The notes beneath the pieces are model-generated. The model was not told the DNA's origin. It did no database searches and saw only the letters and a program-made list of their open reading frames with translations. From DATMER01 sp031390755 (lineage in GTDB: Bacteria > Acidobacteriota > Thermoanaerobaculia > Multivoradales > UBA5704): 64,000 bases of DNA. The stretch lies in the NCBI GenBank assembly GCA_031390755.1, contig JANMTS010000035.1:1-64000 (forward strand), read 5' to 3'. A program made the translations under genes and the position numbers. Shown here in pieces: positions 50,001 through 56,910 of this stretch. Each line of letters starts with the position of its first letter. Within the stretch, counting starts at the first letter, position 1.

Positions 50001-50552
50001 GGCGTGGTCCTCGTGGGCGATCGGCGCGCCGAACAGGGCCATGAAGCCGTCGCCGAGGAACTGGTTGATCGTCCCCTCGTAGCGGTGGACCTCGCCGAGC
50101 GCGGTCTCGAAGAATTGATTGAGCAGGAGGTGCATGGCCTCGGGGCCGACGCGGTCGGCGAGCGCCGTGGAGCCCACGAGGTCGCAGAAGAGGACGGTGA
50201 CCTGCTTGCGCTCGCCTTCGAGGGCCGCCTTGGTCTGGAGCCCGGCGAGATGCTGGGGCGTGTAGCCCTGGAGGACCGGGACCGGGCGCGACGGCTCGTC
50301 CGCCTGCGGCTTGTCGAGCAGGTTGGACGGGGCCGTAGCCATCGCCGGGGGCGGCGGGGTCAGCAGGGTCGGCGGGATCGGTGGTGCGGCCGGCGGCGGA
50401 AGCGACAGGGCACCGCCGCACTCGCCGCAGAAGCGGAAGCCGGGTGGGTTCTCCGCTCCACACTGCGGGCAGACCGGGGAGAGCTTCCCCCCGCACTGGC
50501 CGCAGAACTTCATGTTCGGCGGGCTGTCGAATTGGCAATTCGGACACTTCAT
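47064..50552 (-). CDS. zinc-ribbon - class III cyclase - AAA ATPase - TPR regulator
   Basis: A 1162-residue multidomain signalling protein. Two zinc ribbons come first (CPNCQFDSPPNMKFCGQCGG, CPQCGAENPPGFRFCGECGG, residues 3-46), then a class III adenylate/guanylate cyclase domain at about 114-290 (LFCDLVGSTALAD and FLGDGFMALFGAPIAHEDHA carry the two metal Asp), an AAA ATPase with Walker A GEAGSGKS at about 345, and TPR-like repeats to the C-terminus. An Ser/Gly/Thr-rich insert (GSTSSGISGSTAGNTGQ) just before the Walker-B-like MVILEIEDLHW comes from a short palindrome inserted in frame. Confidence 0.92.
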   Translation of the reverse strand: MKCPNCQFDSPPNMKFCGQCGGKLSPVCPQCGAENPPGFRFCGECGGALSLPPPAAPPIPPTLLTPPPPAMATAPSNLLDKPQADEPSRPVPVLQGYTPQHLAGLQTKAALEGERKQVTVLFCDLVGSTALADRVGPEAMHLLLNQFFETALGEVHRYEGTINQFLGDGFMALFGAPIAHEDHARRAVLAALGLLKRLEILQGEAQGDEPQESDVRVRMGINTGWVVVGGIGDHLRRDYTAVGDTTNLAARLQQIAEPGTVLVSETTMRFLQGGVELRALPPAHVKGKAEPIQAYQVLGAGSRPSEQAVLSGSELSPFVGRNREVALLDELRERASGGEGQILGIAGEAGSGKSRLLYELRRRLWSEDVLFLTGRCLSYGSGMPYLPLLYMLRGEWKIGDADSPAQVAAKVRAGLERAGLHQEESVPYLLMLLGVREGTEGLAELSPQALQTRTFQILRQAILHAGSTSSGISGSTAGNTGQGRMVILEIEDLHWIDPTSEEFLGYLIDGLVAARMLLLVTYRSGYRPRWMEKSFATQISLPRLSERESRQIIQAVLHRSTLSGALLATVLSKAEGNPFFLEELTRSVLESPNVSVPDTIQGVLLARIDRLPEGHKRLLQTASVLGRELSLALLTAVWEEDGNLGPLLTDLKRWEFLYEQPTSETAIYIFKHALTQEAVYQTLLTSRRRALHAAAGRAFEQLYAGRLEEVYDRLAWHVSEAGEEERAVLYLGLFAEQAAATYAHAEAARALRDAIRHAAGLPDGDAGGRRDHRERRIVELVLRLAASLLPLAQLPETLELLTSHCQRVEKLGDDSLSGQFHFWLAHTHSYLGNQAEASRFALLAIEEARRSGETGTEGRACYVLSRDAFWAGRFSEGIVSGLQAVALLEGTEDRWWQGQAFWVAGFHHYLLGSFEQALAAMARAHDIYLTLEDSRLDPSWSTGYFHASLGDWEAGVELCRAGLERAQDPLNTAAALGFLGYSWLQKGDLVQAVETLEESIRRIEATGMRQLQGWFSAFLAEARLREGKTDEAAALAAQALAVTREASFWYGVGLAQRILGEITRVQGRPGEAGEHLREALERFEALQVPFEVARTRLDLAMLAGEATPEAASHLAEARRAFVRLNVPRYVEKVDNLARELAPESTPALGPESASLLGAAAQT

Positions 50553-50597
50553 GACCGGATCTCTCGTCCGGTCCAGTCTACCAGTCCCCGCGCGCTC

Positions 50598-50954
50598 TCA
50601 CCTCACCTCGCTCATGAGCGCCAGCGTGTTGCCCTCGCTGTCCTTGAGAAAGGTCATCCAGAGCTCGTGGTCCGGCATCTTCGCCACGAGATGAGGCTCG
50701 TCGCGGAACTCTCCGCCCCGTTCCCGGATCGCCTCGCAGGCCGCCCGGATGTCGTCCACCTTGTAATAGAGGATGGTCGACGGATGGTCGAATTCCGCCT
50801 CGGGCACCGTGATCATGAGCCGGACGCCCCCGCAGTCGAAGAACGAGAGGTTCGGGCCGGCCTGGAAAAGGAACGTCAGGCCGAGCACGTCGCGGTAGAA
50901 GGCCGTGGCCCGCTCGACGTCCTTGGCGTTGATGGCGATCTGTCCGATCTTCAT
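50598..50954 (-). CDS. VOC family (glyoxalase-like) protein
   Basis: A 118-residue single-domain protein of the vicinal oxygen chelate fold. It starts MKIGQIAINAKDVERATAFYRDVLGL and has NLSFFDCGGVRLMI, TILYYKVDDIRAACEAI and WMTFLKDSEGNTLALMSE, the two beta-alpha-beta-beta-beta modules of the family. Substrate unknown; it lacks clear GloA metal ligands. The ATG at 50952-50954 is preceded by GAGGAGCC. Confidence 0.9.
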   Translation of the reverse strand: MKIGQIAINAKDVERATAFYRDVLGLTFLFQAGPNLSFFDCGGVRLMITVPEAEFDHPSTILYYKVDDIRAACEAIRERGGEFRDEPHLVAKMPDHELWMTFLKDSEGNTLALMSEVR

Positions 50955-51025
50955 GGGGGCTCCTCTTGAATGTTGCGGATGATATCGGCTTCCCGGCAAG
51001 GAAGCCCTCAACTGCATTCCCTGTA

Positions 51026-51125
51026 CGTAGGGGCAACCCTTGTGGTTGCCCTCTTCGTGGCAGCTCCGGATGCGCAGCAGAGGGCGGCCACAAGAGCCGC
51101 CCCTACAGGAAGATCATGTCGTTTC
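51026..51125. repeat. ~100-bp double-hairpin repeat, copy 1
   Basis: Begins CGTAGGGGCAACCCTTGTGG and ends GATCATGTCGTTTC. GGGCAACC/GGTTGCCC forms a first hairpin, GGGCGGC/GCCGCCC a second, and the outer GTAGGGGC and GCCCCTAC arms pair, giving a cloverleaf-like fold. A copy 97 bp long and about 95% identical lies at 51785 in the same orientation. It lies upstream of the Tat-exported ankyrin gene. Confidence 0.85.
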
Positions 51126-51193
51126 GGGGGCATCCGGAGCCGCCGCGAAACCTCTACGATCGGGCTGCGTACCGTCAACACAAGGAGACTCCC

Positions 51194-51772
51194 ATGACCA
51201 AGACGGTTGAGACAGCCCGGATCGAGACGATGGACCCACTCACGAGGCGGCGAATGCTGGGAGTCGGAGCCCTGCTGGCTGCCGGACTCGGAGGATCGTC
51301 CCTCTTCGCCCAGACCGCCGCTCCTGCGCCGACCGCCCCGGTCGCGCCGGCCGCGCCAGCCAAGAAGCCCGCCCCGGACCGCGGCCCCCGGCTGGATGCG
51401 GATCTGGTCAAGGAGTTCGTGGGTGCGGCCCACGGCAACCTGGAACGGACCAAGGAGATGCTCGCGGCGCAGCCGGCGCTCGTGAACGCCACGTGGGACT
51501 GGGGCGGCGGCGACTGGGAGACCGGTCTGGGCGGCGCCTCCCACATGGGCAACCGCGAGATCGCCGAGTTTCTCCTCGCGCACAATGCCCGCATGGACGT
51601 CTTCTGCGCCGTGATGCTCGGCAAGGTCGATCTCGTGAAGGCGTTCCTGGCCGACAACCCGAACGTGGTTCACCTGCCCGGACCGCACCGCATCTCCCTC
51701 CTCCGCCACGCCGAGGCCGGCAAGCAGGAGGCTCTGGTGGAGCTTCTCAAGGCTCACGGCGCCAAGGCGTAG
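51194..51772 (+). CDS. Tat-exported ankyrin-repeat-like protein
   Basis: A 192-residue protein. The N-terminus carries a twin-arginine signal (TRRRMLGVGALLAAGLGG, about 17-34), then an Ala/Pro-rich linker, then ankyrin-like helices (DLVKEFVGAAHGNLERTKEMLAAQPALVNATWDWGGGDWETGLGGASHMGNREIAEFLLAHNARMD, KVDLVKAFLADNPNVV, KQEALVELLKAHGA). AAGGAG lies 6 bases before the ATG at 51194, which fixes the start. Function unknown; probably periplasmic. It is flanked by two copies of a double-hairpin repeat. Confidence 0.88.
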   Translation: MTKTVETARIETMDPLTRRRMLGVGALLAAGLGGSSLFAQTAAPAPTAPVAPAAPAKKPAPDRGPRLDADLVKEFVGAAHGNLERTKEMLAAQPALVNATWDWGGGDWETGLGGASHMGNREIAEFLLAHNARMDVFCAVMLGKVDLVKAFLADNPNVVHLPGPHRISLLRHAEAGKQEALVELLKAHGAKA

Positions 51773-51784
51773 GCCGGTCAAATG

Positions 51785-51881
51785 CGTAGGGGCAACCCTT
51801 GTGGTTGCCCTCTTCGTGGCGGCTCCGGATGCGCAGAGGGCGGCCACAAGAGCCGCCCCTACAGAAAGATCCTGTCGTTTC
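51785..51881. repeat. ~100-bp double-hairpin repeat, copy 2
   Basis: Direct-orientation copy of the element at 51026, 97 bp, differing by a 3-bp deletion (CAG) and a few substitutions. It lies 13 bp past the stop of the Tat-exported ankyrin gene, so the two copies bracket that gene. The same pair of hairpins is conserved, with compensating structure preserved. Confidence 0.85.
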
Positions 51882-51969
51882 CAGTGAGACAGACAGGCCC
51901 GGCCGAGGGCGTCCCCCCGACCGGGCCTGTCGATTCCTTCCCGTCAATGCTTCCGAAACTGCACCCGGC

Positions 51970-52368
51970 CTAGTCGGCCAGAGGCGGCACCGTTTCCACC
52001 AACTCGACCGGCGGCACCGGATCGGGCTTGCGGAGGGTGGGGCGCGACCGGCGGCGGCGCAGCGGGGCCACCTGGAACTGCACCAGGCGCTCGCTCTGCG
52101 TGCCGATCAGGCCCTTCGCCAGGCCGCGCAGACGCCGCGCCTGCTCGCGGCCGATCACGATGCGCTCCAACAGCTCCTGCGTGGTCTGCTGGCGCTGCGC
52201 CGCACGCGAATCCTGCAACGCCTTGAGATCCCGGACCGCGTTGAGCGTCTGGGCCAGGAGCACCTGCACCGGCTGCGCCGGCGACATCACGTCCACATTG
52301 TCGGAATACGCCTGGAGCAGGAGCTCCCAATCGATGATGTTGTCGGCATACGACGTTCTCGTTCTCAT
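51970..52368 (-). CDS. hypothetical protein, helical with basic C-terminus
   Basis: A 132-residue unrecognised protein. It starts MRTRTSYADNIIDWELLLQAYSDN, followed by long helices (QPVQVLLAQTLNAVRDLKALQDSRAAQRQQTTQ, LLERIVIGREQARRLRGLAKGLI) and an Arg-rich then Pro/Glu-rich tail. No membrane segment. The ATG at 52366-52368 follows a purine-rich stretch. A near-consensus sigma-70 promoter lies 162-190 bp upstream, leaving a long leader. Confidence 0.75.
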   Translation of the reverse strand: MRTRTSYADNIIDWELLLQAYSDNVDVMSPAQPVQVLLAQTLNAVRDLKALQDSRAAQRQQTTQELLERIVIGREQARRLRGLAKGLIGTQSERLVQFQVAPLRRRRSRPTLRKPDPVPPVELVETVPPLAD

Positions 52369-52529
52369 GGTCTTTCTTCTTTCTATGGGCTTATCGCGCC
52401 CACGGTTGTCCTTCAATGAACCTTGGTTCCGGTTTCCCGACCGGTCGACGTCACCTTTGTCGGTGTCTTGCGATCTCTGTCGAATGTCACGATGTATTCA
52501 TGCTTGCCCTCCTTCTCCTCACGGACGGA

Positions 52530-52558
52530 AGCCTAAGACGGTCAATGACCGATGTCAA
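52530..52558 (-). promoter_or_regulatory. sigma-70 promoter for the 132-residue hypothetical gene
   Basis: On the minus strand TTGACA (52553-52558) and TAGGCT (52530-52535) are separated by 17 bp. The predicted start near 52523 gives a leader of about 155 bases. Part of an AGGTCAATGACC-like dyad overlaps the spacer. Confidence 0.6.
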
Positions 52559-52594
52559 GAGGGAGATTTTTCGCTTTTTGACGAACCGATCCCG

Positions 52595-52634
52595 TACCGG
52601 GCTTTACCTGGCCCTACCTGGCCCTACCGGGCTA
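52595..52634. repeat. four 10-bp tandem repeats TACCNGGCYN
   Basis: TACCGGGCTT, TACCTGGCCC, TACCTGGCCC and TACCGGGCTA follow without gap, one helical turn each. A weaker copy (TACGG) follows at 52635 and at about 52656. They lie upstream of the minus-strand promoter at 52530 and 150 bp before the AbiEi start, so they could be an operator; no other feature is visible in the 52369-52785 gap. Confidence 0.6.
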
Positions 52635-52750
52635 TACGGAATTAGATGGAGCTTTACGGAAATTGGCTGAAACTCGGAGCGGGGCGGTCGCCGTCCGGGT
52701 TGGCCGGCTTGCCGAAGGGTTCGGGGCGCCAGAGAGCTGGCTCTATTTCA

Positions 52751-52788
52751 TTGCAGTAACTTGCCACTCATGGCATATTGCTGCCATG
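52751..52788 (+). promoter_or_regulatory. promoter/operator of the AbiE pair, probably leaderless
   Basis: TTGCAG (52751-52756) and CATATT (52774-52779) are 17 bp apart, which would start transcription at about 52786, the A of the ATG itself. No ribosome site precedes the ATG, consistent with a leaderless message. TGGCA/TGCCA dyads (52762-52766 with 52771-52775, and 52771-52775 with 52782-52786) overlap the -10 region, as expected for an autorepressing antitoxin. Confidence 0.5.
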
Positions 52789-53427
52789 AAATTCGACCGA
52801 CTGCTGGAGATCGTCGGCGAAGAGCCCGTCTTCGAGGCGGGGCTTCTTCTGGCGGGCGATGTCGACCCGGCCGATGTCCGCCGCCAGCTTTCCCGCTGGG
52901 AGGGTGCGGGCAAGCTGTTCCAGCTCCGCCGCGGTCTCTATGCCCTGGCTCCCCCGTATCGGCGGGTTCTGCCCCATCCCTTCCTCGTCGCCAACCATCT
53001 GGTCCGCGGCTCCTACGTCAGTCTTCAGGCGGCCCTGGCCCACTACGGCCTGATTCCCGAGTCTGTGCCCGTGACCACCAGCGTGACCGCGGGCCGCCCC
53101 GGGCAGTGGGACACGCCTCTGGGAAGCTACCTCTACCGCCATCTCCGGCCCGATCTCCTGACCGGCTTCCGCCGGACGCCTCTCGCAGGCGGACAGGAGG
53201 CTCTCGTGGCCTCTCCCGAGAAGGCGCTTCTCGATCTTCTCTATCTGGAGCCGGACGCCGACACCGAGCCGTATCTGGCCGAGCTGCGTCTCCAGCATCT
53301 GGAGGGGTTGGATCTCGACGAGCTCCATCGCCTGGCGGAGCGGTTCGGAAAACCCAAGCTCTTGCGCGCCGCCGAGCGCGTGGCGCGACTGGCTGCTGTC
53401 GAGGCTGAGGAGTACGAGCCGCTGTGA
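52786..53427 (+). CDS. AbiEi-type antitoxin (winged-helix, type IV TA)
   Basis: A 213-residue protein with an N-terminal winged-helix segment (PADVRRQLSRWEGAGKLFQLRRGLYALAP) and the AbiEi core (LVRGSYVSLQAALAHYGLIPES, SPEKALLDLLYLEP). AbiEi proteins repress the abiE promoter and counteract the AbiEii nucleotidyltransferase. The last 4 bp overlap the toxin start (GTGA). The start ATG is chosen because it gives the family N-terminus and coincides with the predicted transcript start. Confidence 0.9.
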   Translation: MKFDRLLEIVGEEPVFEAGLLLAGDVDPADVRRQLSRWEGAGKLFQLRRGLYALAPPYRRVLPHPFLVANHLVRGSYVSLQAALAHYGLIPESVPVTTSVTAGRPGQWDTPLGSYLYRHLRPDLLTGFRRTPLAGGQEALVASPEKALLDLLYLEPDADTEPYLAELRLQHLEGLDLDELHRLAERFGKPKLLRAAERVARLAAVEAEEYEPL

Positions 53428-54230
53428 GACGCGATCTGATCGATCTTCTGCGCGGCAGCGCGAGCCCCACCGAGAGCCGGAATCGCCTTCGCGAGCTGCT
53501 CCAGGCCCGGATTCTGTCGTCCCTCCAGCGCGCGGGAGCCATGGTGCCGCTCGCCTTCCAGGGCGGCACCGCCTTGCGGTTTCTCTACGGCATCGGCCGC
53601 TATTCGGAAGATCTGGACTTCGCCCTGGAGCGGCCTGACCGGGGTTACGACTTCCGCCCCTACCTCCAGAGGATTCAGGCCGATCTGCGGCAGGAGGGTT
53701 TCGAGACCGAAACCAAAGTGAACGACCAGAAAGTCATGCACAGCGCCTTCCTCGCCTTTCCGGGCCTGCTCTTCGAGGCCGACCTCTCCCCCCATTCCAA
53801 CGAGAAGCTCTCGGTCAAGATCGAGGTCGACACGCGACCGCCGTCCGGAGCCGTTCTCGAAACCAGCGTGGTCCGCCGGCATGCGACGCTCCAGCTCCAG
53901 CATCACGACAAAGCCTCCCTGCTCGCCGGAAAGCTCCACGCGATCCTCCAGCGCCCTTATGTGAAGGGCCGGGATCTCTACGACCTGATCTGGTACTTGA
54001 GCGACCGTTCCTGGCCGGCCCCGAATCTCGCGCTGCTCAACAACGCCCTCGCGCAAAGCCAATGGACGGAGGGTCCCCTGACCCCGGAGACCTGGAAGGA
54101 GCGGGCCGCCGAGAGGCTTCAGGGAATCGACTGGGAGAGAGTCCTGGCCGATGTCCGGCCATTTCTCGAAGACGCGAGAGAGATCGAAATCCTCACGCGG
54201 GAGAATGCCTTGCGGCTGCTGAACGGGTGA
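53424..54230 (+). CDS. AbiEii/AbiGii nucleotidyltransferase toxin
   Basis: A 268-residue nucleotidyltransferase-like toxin. The signature FQGGTALRFLYGIGRYSEDLDFAL (45-68) carries the GGT loop and the SEDLDF metal-binding Asp pair; later KIEVDTR and HDKASLLAGKLHAILQRPYVKGRDLYDLIWYL are conserved. The family aminoacylates-blocks tRNA by adding nucleotides, which halts growth and can stop phage. GTG start coupled to the antitoxin. It lies 83 bp before the CRISPR array. Confidence 0.93.
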   Translation: MRRDLIDLLRGSASPTESRNRLRELLQARILSSLQRAGAMVPLAFQGGTALRFLYGIGRYSEDLDFALERPDRGYDFRPYLQRIQADLRQEGFETETKVNDQKVMHSAFLAFPGLLFEADLSPHSNEKLSVKIEVDTRPPSGAVLETSVVRRHATLQLQHHDKASLLAGKLHAILQRPYVKGRDLYDLIWYLSDRSWPAPNLALLNNALAQSQWTEGPLTPETWKERAAERLQGIDWERVLADVRPFLEDAREIEILTRENALRLLNG

Positions 54231-54313
54231 TTCGCCACACTGTTTGTCCCGAAGGGACATAGGGATAAAGACTGGCAAGCCGTGTCCGTCCGTCGCCGCG
54301 CCTTGGCTCCTCC

Positions 54314-54580
54314 GTCGCAATCCCACCGTGCTGATCAGGGCATTTCCGACGATGGTTACATCAACGGAAGGGGGTACGTCGCTTGGAGCGAGTCGCAATC
54401 CCACCGTGCTGACCAGGGCATTTCCGACTTTTCGGCTTTCTGGTTGCGAAGTTCGTTGCCGCGTTGAAGAAGTCGCAATCCCACCGTGCTGATCAGGGCA
54501 TTTCCGACACGGTTGCGCATTGGATTCCCGTTACGCGTCAGGCGTCGCAATCCCACCGTGCTGATCAGGGCATTTCCGAC
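54314..54580. CRISPR. small CRISPR array, four 37-bp repeats, three spacers
   Basis: Repeats at 54314-54350, 54392-54428, 54472-54508 and 54544-54580 begin GTCGCAATCCCACCGTGCTG and end GGCATTTCCGAC. Repeat 2 differs by one base (T to C); the others are identical. Spacers are 41, 43 and 35 bp and unrelated to each other. No cas gene is in the window, so it is an orphan array or the end of a distant locus. Direction of transcription is not clear. Confidence 0.9.
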
Positions 54581-54945
54581 TCCGGCCTCGCCAACCCACT
54601 GATTCCAAAGGGTCCAAACCGCCTGATTTTCTGACCCCTCGAAATCGCCCCCTCGAAGGGGCCTTTCCATGCCGTCGGGCGACTCTCGCTTTCCATCTCA
54701 AACCTCTCAGTCCATTCAAGATACCGGCCTGGTTCTGAAGTGCCCGCCAAAAGGGAACATCGGCGCAGGCATGATTCTTGTCAGGTCCGGGCTCTCGCTT
54801 GTCAAAGAACGGCGCAATCTAATCCTACAGGGAGAGACACCTCTTGGGGAAGATTTGTTGGCCCAGCCACTTCCAGGGCTGAGGAGGGTTGGGGGTGGCC
54901 CACCGAACCGGGGTCGCGCGCCTGCGGCGCTTCTGACCCCGGCCT
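54581..54945. other. intergenic region after the CRISPR array, no gene seen
   Basis: No reading frame here has a family signature or a supported start. A CCCCCTCGAAGGGG hairpin at about 54650 and a CCGGGGTC...GACCCCGG hairpin (54908-54942) next to the truncated protease are the only structures found. It could hold the CRISPR leader, but no clear AT-rich leader was identified. Confidence 0.5.
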
Positions 54946-55086
54946 TCACACATCCACCGCATCCGCAGCAAAGACGGAGCCCGCTGAGCCCGTGTCGAGA
55001 AGAACCCGATCCAGCCGAAGCTGCTGGCCGCCAAACCGAAGAGTCACTGTGATGTAAGGAAGCCCGCCTTCGATATGCAGCTTCAC
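54946..55086 (-). pseudogene. truncated retropepsin-like aspartic protease
   Basis: A 46-codon frame starts with GTG (overlapping the stop of the upstream gene as GTGA) and reads VKLHIEGGLPYITVTLRFGG...DRVLLDTGSAGSVFAADAVDV then TGA. LLDTGSAGSVF is the active-site segment of small retropepsin-like proteases, which are usually about 120 residues; the second half is missing. A GC-rich hairpin (54908-54942) begins four bases past the stop, so insertion of a palindromic element is the likely cause. Confidence 0.72.
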
Positions 55087-55343
55087 GCCGCTCCCCGGAT
55101 ACCAAGCCAACGCAGCTCTTCGATCTCAAGCTCCACGCGGTCGGTGCTCAGGACATAGAGCTCGCGTTGTGGGGCCTTCTGATGGACTTCCATGTAGCCG
55201 TCCATCGCAGCCTTGCCGGTCGGAAATGTCGCGAGGACGGCGATGTCGTCAAGGATGCGGCGGTTGACCTCGGAGTGGGCGGCCGTCGCTTCGACCAGGA
55301 GCCATTGCCCGGGGAAATGCGCGCGGATTTCGGGCCACGTCAT
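55083..55343 (-). CDS. small protein partner of retropepsin-like protease
   Basis: An 86-residue protein starting MTWPEIRAHFPGQWLLVEATAAHSEVNRRILDDIAVLATF, with a C-terminal RELYVLSTDRVELEIEELRWLGIRG. This type is regularly found directly upstream of a small retropepsin-like gene, in the same arrangement as here. Function unknown. AGAGGAG precedes the ATG at 55341-55343. The protease partner is truncated. Confidence 0.78.
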   Translation of the reverse strand: MTWPEIRAHFPGQWLLVEATAAHSEVNRRILDDIAVLATFPTGKAAMDGYMEVHQKAPQRELYVLSTDRVELEIEELRWLGIRGAA

Positions 55344-55546
55344 GCTTGCTCTCCTCTTGCTTCCATGGGCTTCATCGGCCTTCCACGGCCTGGAGCTAGT
55401 ATAGCGGGCCGCAATCCCACCCGTGCGCCTGGAAGCCGGCTTGCCGCTCAAGGTTGCCTCCATCCGATGCCGCCTCGCGCCGGCGAGACGCCGGCGGTCC
55501 CAGGAGGGAGGCGCGCGGTAGGGGTTGGGAAGATCGCCGCACGGGT

Positions 55547-55599
55547 GGGGGTTCCCCCTCTCCCCCCGGAAGGGGGCCAGGGGGTGAGGATTCGAAGCG
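55547..55599 (-). repeat. GC-rich hairpin element, inverted relative to copy at 60.5 kb
   Basis: On the minus strand this reads CGCTTCGAATCCTCACCCCC..GGCCCCCTTCCGGGGGGAGA..GGGGGAACCCCC, almost identical to 60531-60586 on the plus strand. The inner CCCCC and GGGGG tracts pair. It lies in the gene-free stretch 55344-55698, which also has a GCCGGCGAGACGCCGGC hairpin near 55478. Confidence 0.7.
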
Positions 55600-55698
55600 A
55601 ATCCCTTCCGTGAACGGTCTGGGCGTCGCGTGAGCCCTCGCCCCCGTCCCCGGGGCTGGGGATGAGGGCCGCAGGGCTCCGCCGCCCGATCTCCGGAC

Positions 55699-55960
55699 GA
55701 CCGCCACCAAGCTCTGGACGACCGCCACACAGCTGGCGGTGACCGCCACACAGCTGGCGATGACCGCCACGCAGCTGGCGGTGACCGCCGCACAGCTGGC
55801 GATGACCGCCACGCAGCTGGCGATGACCGCCACGCAGCTGGCGATGACCGCCACGCAGCTGGCGATGACCGCCATCCAGCTGGCGGTGACCGCCACACGG
55901 TTGGCGGCGACCGCCACGCGGCTGGCGGTGACCGCCACGCGGCTGGCGGTGACCGCCACG
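55699..55960. repeat. 21-bp tandem repeat (minisatellite), about 12.5 units
   Basis: Units on GACCGCCACGCAGCTGGCGA-T follow at exact 21-bp spacing from 55699 to 55960; the first and last are degenerate, and 55804-55866 holds three identical copies. Heptapeptide frames are open in both directions (MTATQLA on plus, VAVIASC on minus), as expected from a 21-bp period. No start signal or signal peptide supports translation. It lies between the hairpin element and the arginase-like gene. Confidence 0.9.
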
Positions 55961-56046
55961 AAAGGCGCGACGGCCCAGAGATCGGGCGGCACGGCTCCCG
56001 CGCCGGTCCGGACGGCCCGCGGAGAGATCGGGGACGGCCGCGCGGA

Positions 56047-56910
56047 CTAACGCGCGGCCTGGGCGGAGTCGGCGACGGCCTGGATCACAGCGGCGGCGAT
56101 CTCCACGCCCTTGTCGTCCGGGTCCAGCGCGGGATCGTAGGCCGTGAGACCGGCGGCGGCGATCCCCAGATGCCGGCCGGTGGTCCGCGCCACCTCCACC
56201 AGCTCGGCCACCGTCAGGCCGCCGGGGACGGCGTACTCGTTCGCCCGAAGCTCGGTGGGCTCGAGAACGTCGAGGTCGAAATGGAGGTAGGCCTGTTGCG
56301 CGCGGGCGGCGATGGGCTTCAGGGCGGCGCCAAGAGCGTTGCCGATTCCGCCTTCGGCTCGCACGCTCTCCACCTCCAGGCGGGTCAGGGGCGAGCCGGC
56401 GAGCACGTTCAGCTCTCCGAGATCCCACTCCCGGGCGCCCAGATGGATCAAGTTGCGCTCGTCGAGCGGCACGAAGCCCGGCAGTTGGTTGGTGAGGGTC
56501 CGCCAGGCGCGGCCCGCGGCGACGCTGATCGCCATGCCGTCGAAGAAGCCCGAGGGCGAGGTTTCGGGGGTGTTCAGGTCGCCGTGGGCGTCCATCCACA
56601 CCACGGCGGAGGGGCCGACCCCGGCGAGCGAGCCCACGGCCGCGGCGTTGCAGTTGCCGGAGAGGACGATCGGCAGCCGGCCCTCGGCGCGGGCGGCGGC
56701 GGCGCGCTCGGCCACGGCGCGGTAGAGGCGCGGCGCCGAGGTGATCTCGGTCAGGAACCCTTCGAGGCGCACCGGGGACAGCTCAGCCGGATGCCCGGCC
56801 CGCTCCAGACGGTCGAGCAGGCCGCGCTCCACCAGATGAAGAGGGCCGCGGCCCAGGCGCACGCCGTAGTGGCCCGAGTCGTAGGGCACCTGGATGAGGG
56901 TCAACTTCAT
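56047..56910 (-). CDS. arginase/agmatinase-fold protein
   Basis: A 287-residue ureohydrolase-fold protein. WMDAHGDLNTPETSPSG (DAHGDxN) and HFDLDVLEP (DxD) supply most manganese ligands, and GLTAYDPALDPDDKG near the C-terminus is typical. The first ligand motif, normally GGDHS, reads SGNCNA, so one His ligand is missing and the metal site is probably altered or single. Substrate therefore uncertain. The ATG at 56908-56910 overlaps the VOC stop (ATGA). Confidence 0.88.
   Translation of the reverse strand: MKLTLIQVPYDSGHYGVRLGRGPLHLVERGLLDRLERAGHPAELSPVRLEGFLTEITSAPRLYRAVAERAAAARAEGRLPIVLSGNCNAAAVGSLAGVGPSAVVWMDAHGDLNTPETSPSGFFDGMAISVAAGRAWRTLTNQLPGFVPLDERNLIHLGAREWDLGELNVLAGSPLTRLEVESVRAEGGIGNALGAALKPIAARAQQAYLHFDLDVLEPTELRANEYAVPGGLTVAELVEVARTTGRHLGIAAAGLTAYDPALDPDDKGVEIAAAVIQAVADSAQAAR

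Noticed and set aside
55405..55425. CRISPR-repeat-like string GCCGCAATCCCACCCGTGCG near the 55.4-kb gene
   Set aside because: Shares about 15 bases with the CRISPR repeat start but has an inserted base and no second half; probably chance or a decayed copy.
55692..56050. Heptapeptide-repeat proteins (MTATQLA on plus, VAVIASC on minus) over the 55.7-kb minisatellite
   Set aside because: Open in both directions because the unit is 21 bp. No start signal; treated as non-coding repeat.
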